A stretch of 27,057 bases of DNA from an uncultured Campylobacter sp. (GTDB taxonomy: Bacteria; Campylobacterota; Campylobacteria; Campylobacterales; Campylobacteraceae). Location of the stretch: assembly GCF_937921625.1 (NCBI RefSeq), contig NZ_CAKZTI010000034.1, positions 1-27,057 of the forward strand, in the 5' to 3' direction. How positions within the stretch are numbered: the first letter of the stretch is position 1; every line of letters begins with the position of its first letter. The notes under the pieces were generated by a model, which did no database searches, was not told the origin of the DNA, and was given only the letters and a program-made list of their open reading frames with translations. Shown here piece by piece: positions 15,024 to 24,975 of the stretch. The translations under genes and the position numbers were made by a program.

Positions 15024-16367
15024 ATGAACGATAAATTTAGCAAAATCGGCTTCATACTTGCCGTCGCAGGCGGCGCGGTGGGGCTTGGCAACGCATGGAA
15101 ATTCCCCACCCTCGTGGGTCAAAACGGCGGCAGCGCCTTCGTGCTTTTGTACCTCGCGCTCACTCTCGGCGTAGGCTTTAGCATATTTCTAGCCGAGATG
15201 GCGTTAGGCAGGCTGAGCGGGAGGGATCTGCCGAGCGCGTACGAGACGCTGGCGCCGCACGGCGGGCGCAAATGGCGCGCGGGAGGTGTTTTCATCGCGG
15301 GCGGCATGCTGGTGCTGTCCTTTTACCTCGTCATCCTCGGCTGGGTGATCCGATACATCTTTTTGGGCTTTTCTCCGCTGCCCGCAACCGCCGAGGAAGC
15401 GGGCGCCGTATTTGACGATCTCATCTCGCATTCGCTAGCCACGAGCCTGGGCTTTTACGCGCTTGCGCTCGTGCTGACGCTATCCGTCGTCGCGCGCGGC
15501 ATCAAAAGCGGTATCGAGCGGCTCAACGTCGTGATGATGCCGCTGCTTTTCGTGCTGCTGCTCGCGATGCTTGCGTATGCGTGCACGATGCAGGGCTTCG
15601 GCGCAGCGGCGAAATTTCTTTTCTACCCCGACTTCGGCAAAATCACCGTTAACTCCGTCCTCTCCGCGCTCGGGCTCGCGCTCTTTACCCTGTGCGTGGG
15701 CGTCGGCTGTATCGCAGCATACGCGGCATCTCTTAGCGAGGGTGTGCGGCTCGTGCGAAGCTCGGTAAACATCGTATTTATCAACATCGCGATCGGGCTG
15801 ATGATGGGGCTCATCGTCTTTACCTTCATCTTTCAATTCCGCGCCGATCCCGCGCAGGGTGCGGGGTTGGTCTTCGTATCGCTCACTACGATGTTTGCAA
15901 AAATGGGGCTAGCGGGGCAGGTTCTTGAAGTCGCGTTTTTCGTCTCGCTCTTTTTTGCCGGGATCACGAGCGCGGTTTCGATGATCGAGCCCTTCGTCTT
16001 TTATCTCATCGGCAGGTTTAAAATTTCGCGCCTGCGCGCAGTCTGCATCTCTGGGTGCGCCATAGCGGTGCTAGGCGCATGCTCGCTGCTATCGATGCAC
16101 GCGGATTATGCGAGCAGGTTTAAGCTTTTCGGCGCGAGCTTTTTTGACTGCTTGGATTTCGTAAGCTCAAACGTCATGCTGCCTCTAGGCGCGCTAACCT
16201 CGGCGATCTTCGTGGGCTTCGTGATGGATGCACAGCGCCTGCGCGGGCTTTTCGGCGCCGATATGGGCGAGCTTGGATTTAAAATTTGGTACTTTTCGCT
16301 GCGCTTCGTAGCGCCCGTCGCGATCGTGATCATAATGGCAAATCTACTATTTTTCAGTGGAAAGTAG
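15024..16367 (+). CDS. Sodium-dependent transporter, NSS/SNF family (tandem copy 2)
   Basis: A 447-residue homologue of the preceding transporter and clearly a tandem duplicate: MNDKFSKIGFILAVAG is identical at the start and the motifs follow at equal spacing (GLGNAWKFPT, NGGSAF, KSGIERLNV, MMGLIVFTFIF). It has the same LeuT-type Na1 Asn and Lys in place of the gate Arg. It is more GC-rich at synonymous positions than copy 1, and the first unwound-helix residue differs (AGGAVG against AGSAVG), which sits close to the substrate site in LeuT-fold proteins and could mean a different ligand. The start ATG has GGAGCG upstream. The 303-base spacer with a strong hairpin argues against simple co-transcription with copy 1. 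Confidence 0.93.
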   Translation: MNDKFSKIGFILAVAGGAVGLGNAWKFPTLVGQNGGSAFVLLYLALTLGVGFSIFLAEMALGRLSGRDLPSAYETLAPHGGRKWRAGGVFIAGGMLVLSFYLVILGWVIRYIFLGFSPLPATAEEAGAVFDDLISHSLATSLGFYALALVLTLSVVARGIKSGIERLNVVMMPLLFVLLLAMLAYACTMQGFGAAAKFLFYPDFGKITVNSVLSALGLALFTLCVGVGCIAAYAASLSEGVRLVRSSVNIVFINIAIGLMMGLIVFTFIFQFRADPAQGAGLVFVSLTTMFAKMGLAGQVLEVAFFVSLFFAGITSAVSMIEPFVFYLIGRFKISRLRAVCISGCAIAVLGACSLLSMHADYASRFKLFGASFFDCLDFVSSNVMLPLGALTSAIFVGFVMDAQRLRGLFGADMGELGFKIWYFSLRFVAPVAIVIIMANLLFFSGK

Positions 16368-17397
16368 AAAGCGAAATTAATAGAAACAAGCGGTAAAATT
16401 CACGCGATAAAACGTACGATAGGTTTGTACGCGAGACGGCGCACAGGGCTCGCGAGATAATTTGCGACGTTTAAACTCGGCCAAATCGCGTGCTGCGATC
16501 CGCGAAGTGTCCGAGCAAAGGGCTTTAACGCAATGAAATTTCATACGGTAATCATGCGCGGTAAAATTTAAGCGTAAATTTTGTGCCTCGTTTCATACCG
16601 AAAAGAGCCCAAACGCATCCCCAAATTTAAAATTTACGCATTAAAATTTCGCAATTCGCGCAAAAAAATCTAAAAGTATTAAAATTTAATCTGCTCGCTC
16701 GAATAAACGAGCGCCGAAATACACCTTGCGAATAAAATTTAGCAACCAAGGCAGAAAGCGATTTAATCGGTCCGAGCCGTTAAATTTTACTCAAAACGCC
16801 GTCCGTATGTCTCGGGCATGGCTGGCTTGCGGATCGCCGCAGCAAAGTAGATAAAAAAGCGGCTTGAGCTTTCACCAAACGTATCGATGGAAAATTAAAA
16901 TTTTGTGTGCGGGCGGCGCATAAATTTAATAGGTACCTTAAATTTGCGCGCAAATACGCTTAATCCATAGCGCGGCTGCGGCGTCCGTCGTAAAACGAAA
17001 AGTCTAAGCGCGTTTTTCATACCAAACCAGCATAAGTTATTTTTGGTGCAAGAGCATAGCCGTCCATTCTCCTACCGCGGCAGAGAAAAGCAATATAGCG
17101 CATTGAGTGGTAACAGAATAAATTTAAGCGGGCGTATTTTGCGCCGCAGTACCACAAAAAAACGCATGCGCTCTGCACGCAACTCCTACCTGGCGTAGCA
17201 AAACAGAATATGTACCCGTAAAAGGGCGGTCAAAATTCTCGCGTCCGTAGCGCGAAATTTAAACCGACAAGCATGCGGCGCAAAATAGCCGCCGCGGGGC
17301 GCATAGCAAGGCGTCTGCTCGGAAGCATCGCGACGAGCCGTGACACTCGCCGCTTGCAAATTTAAAACGAGCGGGCGAGCGGCAAATTTAATAAAAT
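16368..17397. other. One-kilobase gene-free region between SNF copy 2 and rho
   Basis: About 1030 bases between two convergent genes in which I see no supportable gene on either strand. The sequence mixes AAATTTTA-type words with GC-rich stretches, like the other spacers here. The longest start-less open stretch noticed (minus strand, about 16787-16893, 34 codons) has no ribosome binding site. A bulged 9-bp hairpin (CTCGCC at 17346 with GGCGAG at 17374, extended inward) lies about 20 bases past the rho stop and may mark the rho mRNA end, but it has no T tract. No RNA family was recognised. Confidence 0.55.
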
Positions 17398-18744
<1,347 letters not shown>

Positions 18745-18805
18745 TTGTCCTCTTAGAGTGTGAAGTTATTAAATTTGGTTTTAAAAAAGTTGCGAAATTT
18801 AAAAT

Positions 18806-19744
18806 TTAGTTTTCTTTATAAGCACCGAACCTTAAAATTTTTTGTTGCCTTCTGCTGATGAGCTCGTCTATGCTAAGATCGTCTAGCTTGTGCAGCTCGG
18901 TTAAGACGTAGTTTCCAAGCGCTTTTATCGCGCCGTCTTTATCTCTGTGGGCGCCCGTTTTAGGCTCTTTGATCACATCATCGACCAAGCCCAGCTCTTT
19001 TAGCTCCTCGGCGGTGATCTTTAGCGCCTTCGTAGCGGCCTCGCTCTTGCTCGGATCGTTCCACAAAATCGCGGCACAGCCCTCGGGAGAGATGACCGAA
19101 AAGATTGAGTTTTGAAGCATCGCCAAACGATCGGCCACGCCGATAGCCAAAGCTCCACCGCTACCGCCCTCGCCGATAACGACGGCGATCGTAGGAGTTT
19201 TAAGATCGCTAAGCTCATATAGATTTCGCGCGATAGCCTCGCTCTGACCGCGCTCCTCGGCACCAAGCCCCGGATATGCGCCCGGAGTGTCGATCAAAAA
19301 CAAAATAGGAAGGTTAAATTTCTCGGCAAGTTTCGCTACGCGCAGAGCCTTGCGATAGCCCTCCGGATGGGGCATACCGAAATTGCGCTTCAGCTTGTTT
19401 TTGGTGCCGCGACCCTTCTGCTCGGCGATCACGGTGATTTTGCGGTTACCCATAATACCCAGATAGCACACGATCGAAGGATCGTCCCTAAAGGCGCGGT
19501 CGCCGTGAAGCTCCCTAGCGTCTTGCAAAAGCGCACGAATATAATCGATCGCGTAAGGGCGATCCGGGTGGCGCGCAAGCTGAAGTCTTTGGTATTCGTT
19601 TAAATTCTTATAAACTTTAGAAATTTCTTTTTCGAGGTTCTTATTTAAAATTTCGACCGCGTCCTCATCACCGCGAATTTTAGCGGCGGTGATGTCCTCG
19701 TCAATCTGCTTTATAGACTTTTCAAAGTCCAGATAGCTAGCCAT
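18806..19744 (-). CDS. accA: Acetyl-CoA carboxylase carboxyltransferase subunit alpha
   Basis: A 312-residue AccA, which with AccD transfers the carboxyl group from carboxybiotin to acetyl-CoA, giving malonyl-CoA for fatty acid synthesis. Visible motifs include HPDRPYAIDYI, the oxyanion/CoA region LFLIDTPGAYPG and GEGGSGGALAIGVADR, and the C-terminal DDVIKEPKTGAHRD typical of AccA. The length is normal. Its ATG overlaps the fabF stop (TAATG), so the two are translationally coupled. accD is not in this window. This matches the conserved acpP-fabF-accA order known in Campylobacter. Confidence 0.97.
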   Translation of the reverse strand: MASYLDFEKSIKQIDEDITAAKIRGDEDAVEILNKNLEKEISKVYKNLNEYQRLQLARHPDRPYAIDYIRALLQDARELHGDRAFRDDPSIVCYLGIMGNRKITVIAEQKGRGTKNKLKRNFGMPHPEGYRKALRVAKLAEKFNLPILFLIDTPGAYPGLGAEERGQSEAIARNLYELSDLKTPTIAVVIGEGGSGGALAIGVADRLAMLQNSIFSVISPEGCAAILWNDPSKSEAATKALKITAEELKELGLVDDVIKEPKTGAHRDKDGAIKALGNYVLTELHKLDDLSIDELISRRQQKILRFGAYKEN

Positions 19745-20961
19745 TAATCTACTCTTTTGAAAATAAGCGATGCGTTCGTGCCGCCGAATCCAAAATTATT
19801 GCTCATGACGCAATCGAGTTTGGCTTTTCTAGCGACGTTTGGCACATAGTCCAAATCGCAATCTGGATCTTTTGAAATTTGATTTATCGTAGGCGGTATG
19901 ATGCCGTTTTGCATCGCTAAAAGGCTGATCGCAGCCTCTACCGCTCCGGCAGCGCCCAAGCAGTGTCCCAGCTGACCCTTGGTGGAGCTGACCGCAGGCA
20001 CTTTGCCCTCGCCGAAAAGCTCTTTTAGCGCCGCGGTTTCATTTTTATCGTTTATTACTGTGGATGTTCCGTGAGCATTGATATAATCAATCTTCGGGCA
20101 TCCCGCCATCTCGTAGGCCTTTTTCATAGCACGGATCGGGCCGTCTAGGCTAGGTGAAGTGATATGATAAGCATCGCCGCTAGCGCCGAATCCTACGAGC
20201 TCGCCGTAAATTTTAGCGCCGCGCGCTTTTGCGTCTTCTAGCTCTTCTAAAACCAAAGCCGCCGCGCCTTCACCCATCACAAAGCCGTTTCGTTCCGCAT
20301 CAAACGGACGCGAAGCATGCGCGGGATCGTCATTTCTAGCGCAAAGCGCCTTCATCGCGGCAAATCCGCCGATACCCACGGGACAAACCGCAGCCTCGGC
20401 TCCCACTGCAAGCATCTTTTTCGCTTCGCCGATCATAATAACTCTCGCAGCGTCCATAATCGCATGCGCAGAAGCCGCACAAGCCGTAACGCTGGATAAA
20501 TTCGGACCTTTTAATTTATAATATATAGAAACAAAGCCGCCGAGCATATTTACTAACGCAGAAGGGATAAAAAACGGAGAAATTCGCCTAGGACCGCGCT
20601 GCAAGCAGGTGTTGGCGTTTATCTCGATATTCGGCAAACCGCCGATACCGCTAGCCGAGCTAACGCCGAATTTGTCGCTATCGAAATCACTAAATTTAGC
20701 GTCATCTATGGCTTCGCCCGCAGCTTTAAGCCCGAGTTGGATAAATCTATCCATCTTTTTTATCTCTTTTCCATCCTCGATTATGCTCGAAGGATCGAAA
20801 CCTTTTACTTCAGCTGCAATTTGAACCGGGAATTCGCTAGCGTCAAAGAGCGAAATTTTATCAACCCCGGTTTTTCCGTTACAGATATTTTCAAAACTGC
20901 TCTGTTTGTCAAGCCCGAGAGAGGTTATCATCCCGATGCCCGTTACTACGACTCGTTTCAA
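19744..20961 (-). CDS. fabF: 3-oxoacyl-ACP synthase II (FabF)
   Basis: A 405-residue beta-ketoacyl-ACP synthase II, which condenses malonyl-ACP with a growing acyl chain. The catalytic Cys 161 is in VTACAASAHAI, His 297 in NAHGTS, and Lys 328 and His 333 in KGQLGHCLGAAG, the full Cys-His-His set of KAS II. The start codon is TTG (20961), supported by AAGGA seven bases upstream and by the expected KRVVVTGIG start; there is no better ATG. The 18-base gap from acpP and the 1-base overlap with accA indicate one operon. The reading frame is complete and of usual length. Confidence 0.97.
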   Translation of the reverse strand: MKRVVVTGIGMITSLGLDKQSSFENICNGKTGVDKISLFDASEFPVQIAAEVKGFDPSSIIEDGKEIKKMDRFIQLGLKAAGEAIDDAKFSDFDSDKFGVSSASGIGGLPNIEINANTCLQRGPRRISPFFIPSALVNMLGGFVSIYYKLKGPNLSSVTACAASAHAIMDAARVIMIGEAKKMLAVGAEAAVCPVGIGGFAAMKALCARNDDPAHASRPFDAERNGFVMGEGAAALVLEELEDAKARGAKIYGELVGFGASGDAYHITSPSLDGPIRAMKKAYEMAGCPKIDYINAHGTSTVINDKNETAALKELFGEGKVPAVSSTKGQLGHCLGAAGAVEAAISLLAMQNGIIPPTINQISKDPDCDLDYVPNVARKAKLDCVMSNNFGFGGTNASLIFKRVD

Positions 20962-20979
20962 AACTGCTTCCTTAAAATT

Positions 20980-21216
20980 TTATTTCTTAGGCAAATTTTC
21001 TATATAATCTACTACGTCTTTAATGCTTACTAATTTTTCAGACTCGCTATCTGGGATCTCGATACCAAATTTCTCCTCTAAAGCCATTACTAGCTCAACT
21101 ACGTCAAGAGAGTCCGCGCCCAAATCCTCGATAATTTTAGAGTCAAGTTTAACCTGATCCGGGCTTACGCTTAGTTGCTCTACAACTACGTCTCTTACAT
21201 CTTCAAATACTGCCAT
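20980..21216 (-). CDS. acpP: Acyl carrier protein
   Basis: A 78-residue acidic acyl carrier protein with the phosphopantetheine attachment site in LGADSLDVVELV (Ser 36). It carries the growing acyl chain through FabG, FabF and the other enzymes of type II fatty acid synthesis. The ATG has AAAGGAGTGCTAAA directly upstream, a strong ribosome binding site suited to a highly expressed protein. It sits between fabG (68 bases upstream) and fabF (18 bases downstream). Confidence 0.98.
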   Translation of the reverse strand: MAVFEDVRDVVVEQLSVSPDQVKLDSKIIEDLGADSLDVVELVMALEEKFGIEIPDSESEKLVSIKDVVDYIENLPKK

Positions 21217-21251
21217 TTTAGCACTCCTTTAAAAAAATACCGCGTAATTCT

Positions 21252-21257
21252 ATAATA
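21252..21257 (-). promoter_or_regulatory. Putative acpP promoter -10 box
   Basis: On the minus strand TATTAT (within AAATATTATAGAAT) lies about 36 bases before the acpP ATG, in the 68-base fabG-acpP gap, and would give a leader near 28 bases. A separate acpP promoter would explain the much higher need for ACP than for FabG. The box is one mismatch from consensus. Confidence 0.4.
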
Positions 21258-21284
21258 TTTAACCTTAAATTCCGCTATTTAACG

Positions 21285-22028
21285 CTACATATAGAGCCCG
21301 CCGTTGATTTTAAGCGTCTCTCCAGTAATGTAGCCCGCGCCGTCGCTGAGTAAAAACGCAACTCCTTCGGCGACGTCGCTCGTGCTTCCGAGGCGCTTAA
21401 GCGGGATGCTCGCTTCGTAGCTTGCTTTTACGTCGTCGCTTAGCGCGTCCGTCATATCCGTAGCGATGAAGCCCGGAGTTATGCAATTAAAGCGGATGCC
21501 GCGCGCTGCGCCCTCCTTTGCGAAACTCTTACTCATCGCGATCATTCCGCCCTTGCTCGCGCTGTAATTGACCTGCCCGGCGTTTCCCATTTCACCGACG
21601 ATCGAGGCGATATTTACGACCGCTCCGAAGCGCTTTTTGCTCATTAGCTTTAAAGCTTCACGGCAGCCAATGAAGGCGCTGCTTAAATTTGCTTCGATCA
21701 CGCCCATGAAGTCTTCCAGCTTCATCCTAAGCGCGAGCTTGTCGTTCGTGACGCCCGCGTTATTTACGAGATAGCTTAGTTCGCCGTCGCTTTGCGCGAT
21801 CAAGCTTAGCGCCTCGCAAAATTCCGCTTCGTTCGTCGCGTCAAATTTTATCACGGCGCCCTCTCCGCCGTTTGCGCGGATCTTCTCTAGCAGCGCGTCT
21901 GCAGGCTCAGGGCTTGAACGATAATTGATCCACGCCTTAAGCCCATAGCCCGCCAAAGTCCTTGCGATCTGCGCGCCGATACCGCGGCTCGCACCGGTGA
22001 TTAAAACGTTTTTTCCACTAAATTTCAT
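21285..22028 (-). CDS. fabG: 3-oxoacyl-ACP reductase (FabG)
   Basis: A 247-residue short-chain dehydrogenase that reduces 3-oxoacyl-ACP with NADPH in each elongation cycle. The cofactor motif TGASRGIG is at 11-18, NNAG at 89-92, and the catalytic set is N114, S142, Y155 and K159 (YSASK). The C-terminal FLLSDGAGYITGETLKINGG is typical of FabG. The ATG at 22028 is preceded by AAAAGGACAAGT. It is next to acpP in the usual Campylobacter order and follows gpmI by 101 bases. Confidence 0.97.
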   Translation of the reverse strand: MKFSGKNVLITGASRGIGAQIARTLAGYGLKAWINYRSSPEPADALLEKIRANGGEGAVIKFDATNEAEFCEALSLIAQSDGELSYLVNNAGVTNDKLALRMKLEDFMGVIEANLSSAFIGCREALKLMSKKRFGAVVNIASIVGEMGNAGQVNYSASKGGMIAMSKSFAKEGAARGIRFNCITPGFIATDMTDALSDDVKASYEASIPLKRLGSTSDVAEGVAFLLSDGAGYITGETLKINGGLYM

Positions 22029-22129
22029 ACTTGTCCTTTTATTAAAATTTTAATCTCTAGCGTAAATTTATCCAAATTTACCTAAATTTTAGCCGTTTAA
22101 ATTTAGCTGCAACCCGTGCCGTTTAAATT

Positions 22130-23596
22130 TCAAAATAGCGCCTCGTCCATCTCCGCAGGCTTTGGCAGCCCCATTAGTTTTAGCACGGTCGCTGCGACGT
22201 TGCTAAGCCCAAGTCCGCTTTTTAGTTCACGCACGCCGCGCCCCAGCACGAAACAAAATACGTCAAAGGTCGTGTGATTGGTTAAAATTTCGCCGTCAGC
22301 ATCTCGCATCGCCTCGCAGTTGCCGTGATCGCTAATCTGCACGTAGGCGTAATCATGCGCCTGCGCCGCGCTTAAAATTTTACCGATGCACTCATCCACC
22401 GCTTCGACCGCCTTTACCGCGGCGTCGTAATTGCCCGTGTGGCCGACCATATCGCCGTTTGCGAAATTTACGACGATAAAATCGATCCCCGCTTCGATGC
22501 CGCGAATCACCGCATCGCACACCGCAGGCGCGCTCATCTGCGGCTGCTCGTCGTAGGTTTTTACTTTGGGGCTCGGGATCAGCACGCGAGTTTCGTTCGG
22601 CAGCGGCTCCTCGACGCCGCCGTTAAAGAAAAATGTCACATGAGCGTATTTTTCGGTCTCGGCGGTGTGAAGCTGCGTAAGACCAGCTTCCGCGATCACT
22701 TCGCAAAGCGTGTTTTTAAGCACGGGCTTCTCAAATAGCAGAGGAAATTTAAAGCTCGCGTCGTATTCGCTCATCGTGATTAAATTTTTCACGACGAACT
22801 TCCGCTTGAATTCGCTAAAGCTCTCATCGCCCAAAGCCGCGCAAAGCTCTCTAGCGCGATCGTTTCTAAAATTTATAAAAATCACTCCGTCATCCGCGCC
22901 GATACCGCTAAAGCCGCTAAAGCTCGCGGGCTCGATAAACTCGTCGCTCACGCCGTGCTCGTAGCTTTGCAGCACATACTCGCTAGGCGAAATTTCAAGC
23001 GGCGCCGCTTCGCCCATAAGCACGTCGTAAGCACGCTTTACGCGATCAAAGCGCTTGTCGCGATCCATCGCGTAAAAGCGCCCGCACACGCTCGCAACTT
23101 TAAATTTAGCCTGTAGATGCTTTAAAAATTCTACCCCGCTGCTCGGCGAAACGTCGCGCCCGTCGGTGATGGCGTGCGCCCAGGTCTCGCATCCCGCATT
23201 TTGCGCTATCTCGCAGATCGCGTCGAAATGGCGCAGGTGCGAATGCACGCCGCCGTCGCTGTAAAGCCCTATGACGTGCAGCCTGCAGCACTTTGAAAGC
23301 AGGCTTTGCAGCGCTTCGTTTTTCTCAAGCGAGCCCTCATCGATCGCGCGATCGATTTTGACTAGGTTTTGATACAGAATCCTACCGCTTCCGATCGTCA
23401 TATGCCCTACTTCGCTGTTTCCCATCTGCCCTTGCGGCAAGCCCACGGCAAGCCCAGAGGTGCGCAGCAGCGTATTGGGCACGTTTTTAAAAAGATAATC
23501 ATAGGCGGGCTTTTTCGCGTTTGCGAACGCGTTAAATTTATCGCTCGCGTTAAAGCCGATGCCGTCGGTGATAAGTAAAATCGTCTTTTGCCCCAT
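22130..23596 (-). CDS. gpmI: 2,3-bisphosphoglycerate-independent phosphoglycerate mutase
   Basis: A 488-residue cofactor-independent phosphoglycerate mutase (alkaline phosphatase superfamily) that interconverts 3- and 2-phosphoglycerate using two Mn2+ ions. Asp 11 in LLITDGIGFN is a metal ligand, and Ser 61 in QMGNSEVGHMTIGSGRI is the phosphorylated nucleophile. HAITDGRDVSP and ISDHGNCEAM carry further metal/substrate ligands. The frame is open to 23701, but ATG 23596 has AGGAGCCAAA upstream and yields the family start MGQKTILLIT; the extra 35 residues overlap the promoter. It is divergent from mraY, as in C. jejuni where the two genes are neighbours. Confidence 0.95.
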   Translation of the reverse strand: MGQKTILLITDGIGFNASDKFNAFANAKKPAYDYLFKNVPNTLLRTSGLAVGLPQGQMGNSEVGHMTIGSGRILYQNLVKIDRAIDEGSLEKNEALQSLLSKCCRLHVIGLYSDGGVHSHLRHFDAICEIAQNAGCETWAHAITDGRDVSPSSGVEFLKHLQAKFKVASVCGRFYAMDRDKRFDRVKRAYDVLMGEAAPLEISPSEYVLQSYEHGVSDEFIEPASFSGFSGIGADDGVIFINFRNDRARELCAALGDESFSEFKRKFVVKNLITMSEYDASFKFPLLFEKPVLKNTLCEVIAEAGLTQLHTAETEKYAHVTFFFNGGVEEPLPNETRVLIPSPKVKTYDEQPQMSAPAVCDAVIRGIEAGIDFIVVNFANGDMVGHTGNYDAAVKAVEAVDECIGKILSAAQAHDYAYVQISDHGNCEAMRDADGEILTNHTTFDVFCFVLGRGVRELKSGLGLSNVAATVLKLMGLPKPAEMDEALF

Positions 23597-23672
23597 TTTG
23601 GCTCCTAAATTTCGTCTAAATTTCGCCGCACAGGCCTTTAGGCGGATCTGCGGCGCTGTTTTTACGAGCGGC

Positions 23673-23678
23673 ATTATA
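23673..23678 (-). promoter_or_regulatory. gpmI promoter -10 box
   Basis: On the minus strand a perfect TATAAT (in AAAGTATAATGCC) about 77 bases before the gpmI ATG, giving a leader near 69 bases. It lies about 60 bases from the mraY box on the other strand, so the 196-base spacer is a divergent promoter region. Confidence 0.5.
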
Positions 23679-23738
23679 CTTTCTTTTAGCAAATGCGACA
23701 AAATTTCATCCGCCCTAAAAGCTAAATTTTACCTCTTT

Positions 23739-23744
23739 TATACT
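23739..23744 (+). promoter_or_regulatory. mraY promoter -10 box
   Basis: TATACT preceded by the T-rich CTCTTT lies about 49 bases before the mraY TTG start and predicts a leader of about 42 bases. One mismatch from TATAAT. It would drive mraY, the small ORF and murD. Confidence 0.45.
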
Positions 23745-23792
23745 AAAATGCGCGTTTTCATATAAAATTTCATAAAATTTAAAAGGCAAACT

Positions 23793-24857
23793 TTGTTTTA
23801 TTATCTCTATCATCTTACGAATATAAATTTTTTCCAATACATCACCGCGCGCGCAGGACTTGCGTTTTTTATCGCTTTTTGTTTTTCGGTCTGGGCTATG
23901 CCGCGGTTTATCCGCTGGGCGCAAAATAGACACGCCGCGCAGCCCATTTACGAGCTCGCACCGCAAAACCATCAGAAAAAGAGCAAAACCCCCACGATGG
24001 GCGGGCTTGTTTTCGTTACCGCGGCGGTGCTTGCTAGCCTGCTGTGCGCCAAGCTAAACAACGTCTTCGTGCTCTGCGGGCTGCTTTGTTTAGTGGGCTT
24101 TGGATACATAGGCTTTAAGGACGATATCTCTAAAATTTTAGGTCGCCAAAACCACGCAGGCCTTAGCGCACGGGCTAAATTTGCACTGCAAAATTTCTTG
24201 GCTTTTCTGATCGGAGCTACACTTTATGCTTTTAGCGACCTGGGCGGGGAATTTTTCGTGCCGTTTTTCAAATACCCTCTGCTAAATTTATGGATCTTCG
24301 CGCCGCTGTTTTGGACAATCGTGATAAGCGCTAGCTCAAACGCGGTAAATTTAACCGACGGATTAGATGGGCTAGCGACCATTCCGTCGGTGTTTTCGCT
24401 CTGCAGCTTGGGCGTGTTCGCCTATCTCTGCGGGCATGCGATCTACTCGCAGTATCTCTTGCTACCGCGCGTCGCGGGCGCAGGCGAGGTCTGCATCATC
24501 GTCTCGGCGCTCATCGGCGCGCTACTTGGGTTTTTGTGGTTTAACTGCTACCCCGCCGAAGTATTTATGGGCGATAGCGGCAGCCTCAGCGTAGGCGCAT
24601 TTTTAGGATACTGCGCGGTCATCACGAAAAACGAAATTTTACTCATAATGATCGGCTTCGTCTTCGTCATCGAAACGCTCAGCGTGATCTTACAGGTGGG
24701 CAGCTTTAAAATTTTCAAACGCAGAATTTTCCTGATGGCGCCGATACACCACCATTTCGAGCTTAAAGGCTGGGTCGAGAACAAAATCATCATCCGCTTT
24801 TGGATCATCGCGCTGATCGCAAATATCATAGCGCTGACGTCGCTGAAATTGAGATGA
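23793..24857 (+). CDS. mraY: Phospho-N-acetylmuramoyl-pentapeptide-transferase MraY
   Basis: A 354-residue inner-membrane enzyme with about ten membrane helices that joins UDP-MurNAc-pentapeptide to undecaprenyl phosphate, making lipid I. The motifs KTPTMGGLVF (65-74), GYIGFKDDISK with D110/D111, NAVNLTDGLDGLA, EVFMGDSGSLSVG and PIHHHFELKGW are all present. The start is TTG at 23793: AAAAGG lies six bases before it, and no ATG exists between it and the conserved region. It is followed after one base by a small ORF that leads into murD. Confidence 0.96.
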   Translation: MFYYLYHLTNINFFQYITARAGLAFFIAFCFSVWAMPRFIRWAQNRHAAQPIYELAPQNHQKKSKTPTMGGLVFVTAAVLASLLCAKLNNVFVLCGLLCLVGFGYIGFKDDISKILGRQNHAGLSARAKFALQNFLAFLIGATLYAFSDLGGEFFVPFFKYPLLNLWIFAPLFWTIVISASSNAVNLTDGLDGLATIPSVFSLCSLGVFAYLCGHAIYSQYLLLPRVAGAGEVCIIVSALIGALLGFLWFNCYPAEVFMGDSGSLSVGAFLGYCAVITKNEILLIMIGFVFVIETLSVILQVGSFKIFKRRIFLMAPIHHHFELKGWVENKIIIRFWIIALIANIIALTSLKLR

Positions 24858-24858
24858 A

Positions 24859-24975
24859 ATGCGAGCGCAGATCAAGCCCGACTTCGAAACGGCGCGCGAA
24901 AGATACGGCGAGATGGCTGAGCTTGGCGCCGATGAGATAACTCAAATTTTATGGGGCAAAAGGGGAGAAAAATGA
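24859..24975 (+). CDS. Small 38-residue ORF between mraY and murD
   Basis: An ATG one base after the mraY stop opens a 38-codon frame (starting MRAQIKPDFETARERYGEM and ending ILWGKRGEK) that closes with TGA inside ATGA, so its stop overlaps the murD start by four bases. The product is charged, soluble and probably one or two helices. There is no clear ribosome binding site other than the mraY 3' end, so it would depend on coupling to mraY. The tight fit at both ends suggests it is translated, if only to couple murD to mraY. I know no family for it, and chance remains possible. Confidence 0.42.
   Translation: MRAQIKPDFETARERYGEMAELGADEITQILWGKRGEK

Noticed and set aside
15480..15836. 118-codon minus-strand ORF inside SNF copy 2
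   Set aside because: An antisense shadow of the GC-rich transporter gene; the charged composition is typical of such frames.
16787..16893. Open stretch of about 34 codons (-) in the gap before rho, with protein-like composition
   Set aside because: No start codon with a ribosome binding site, a stop just upstream, and too short to tell from chance.
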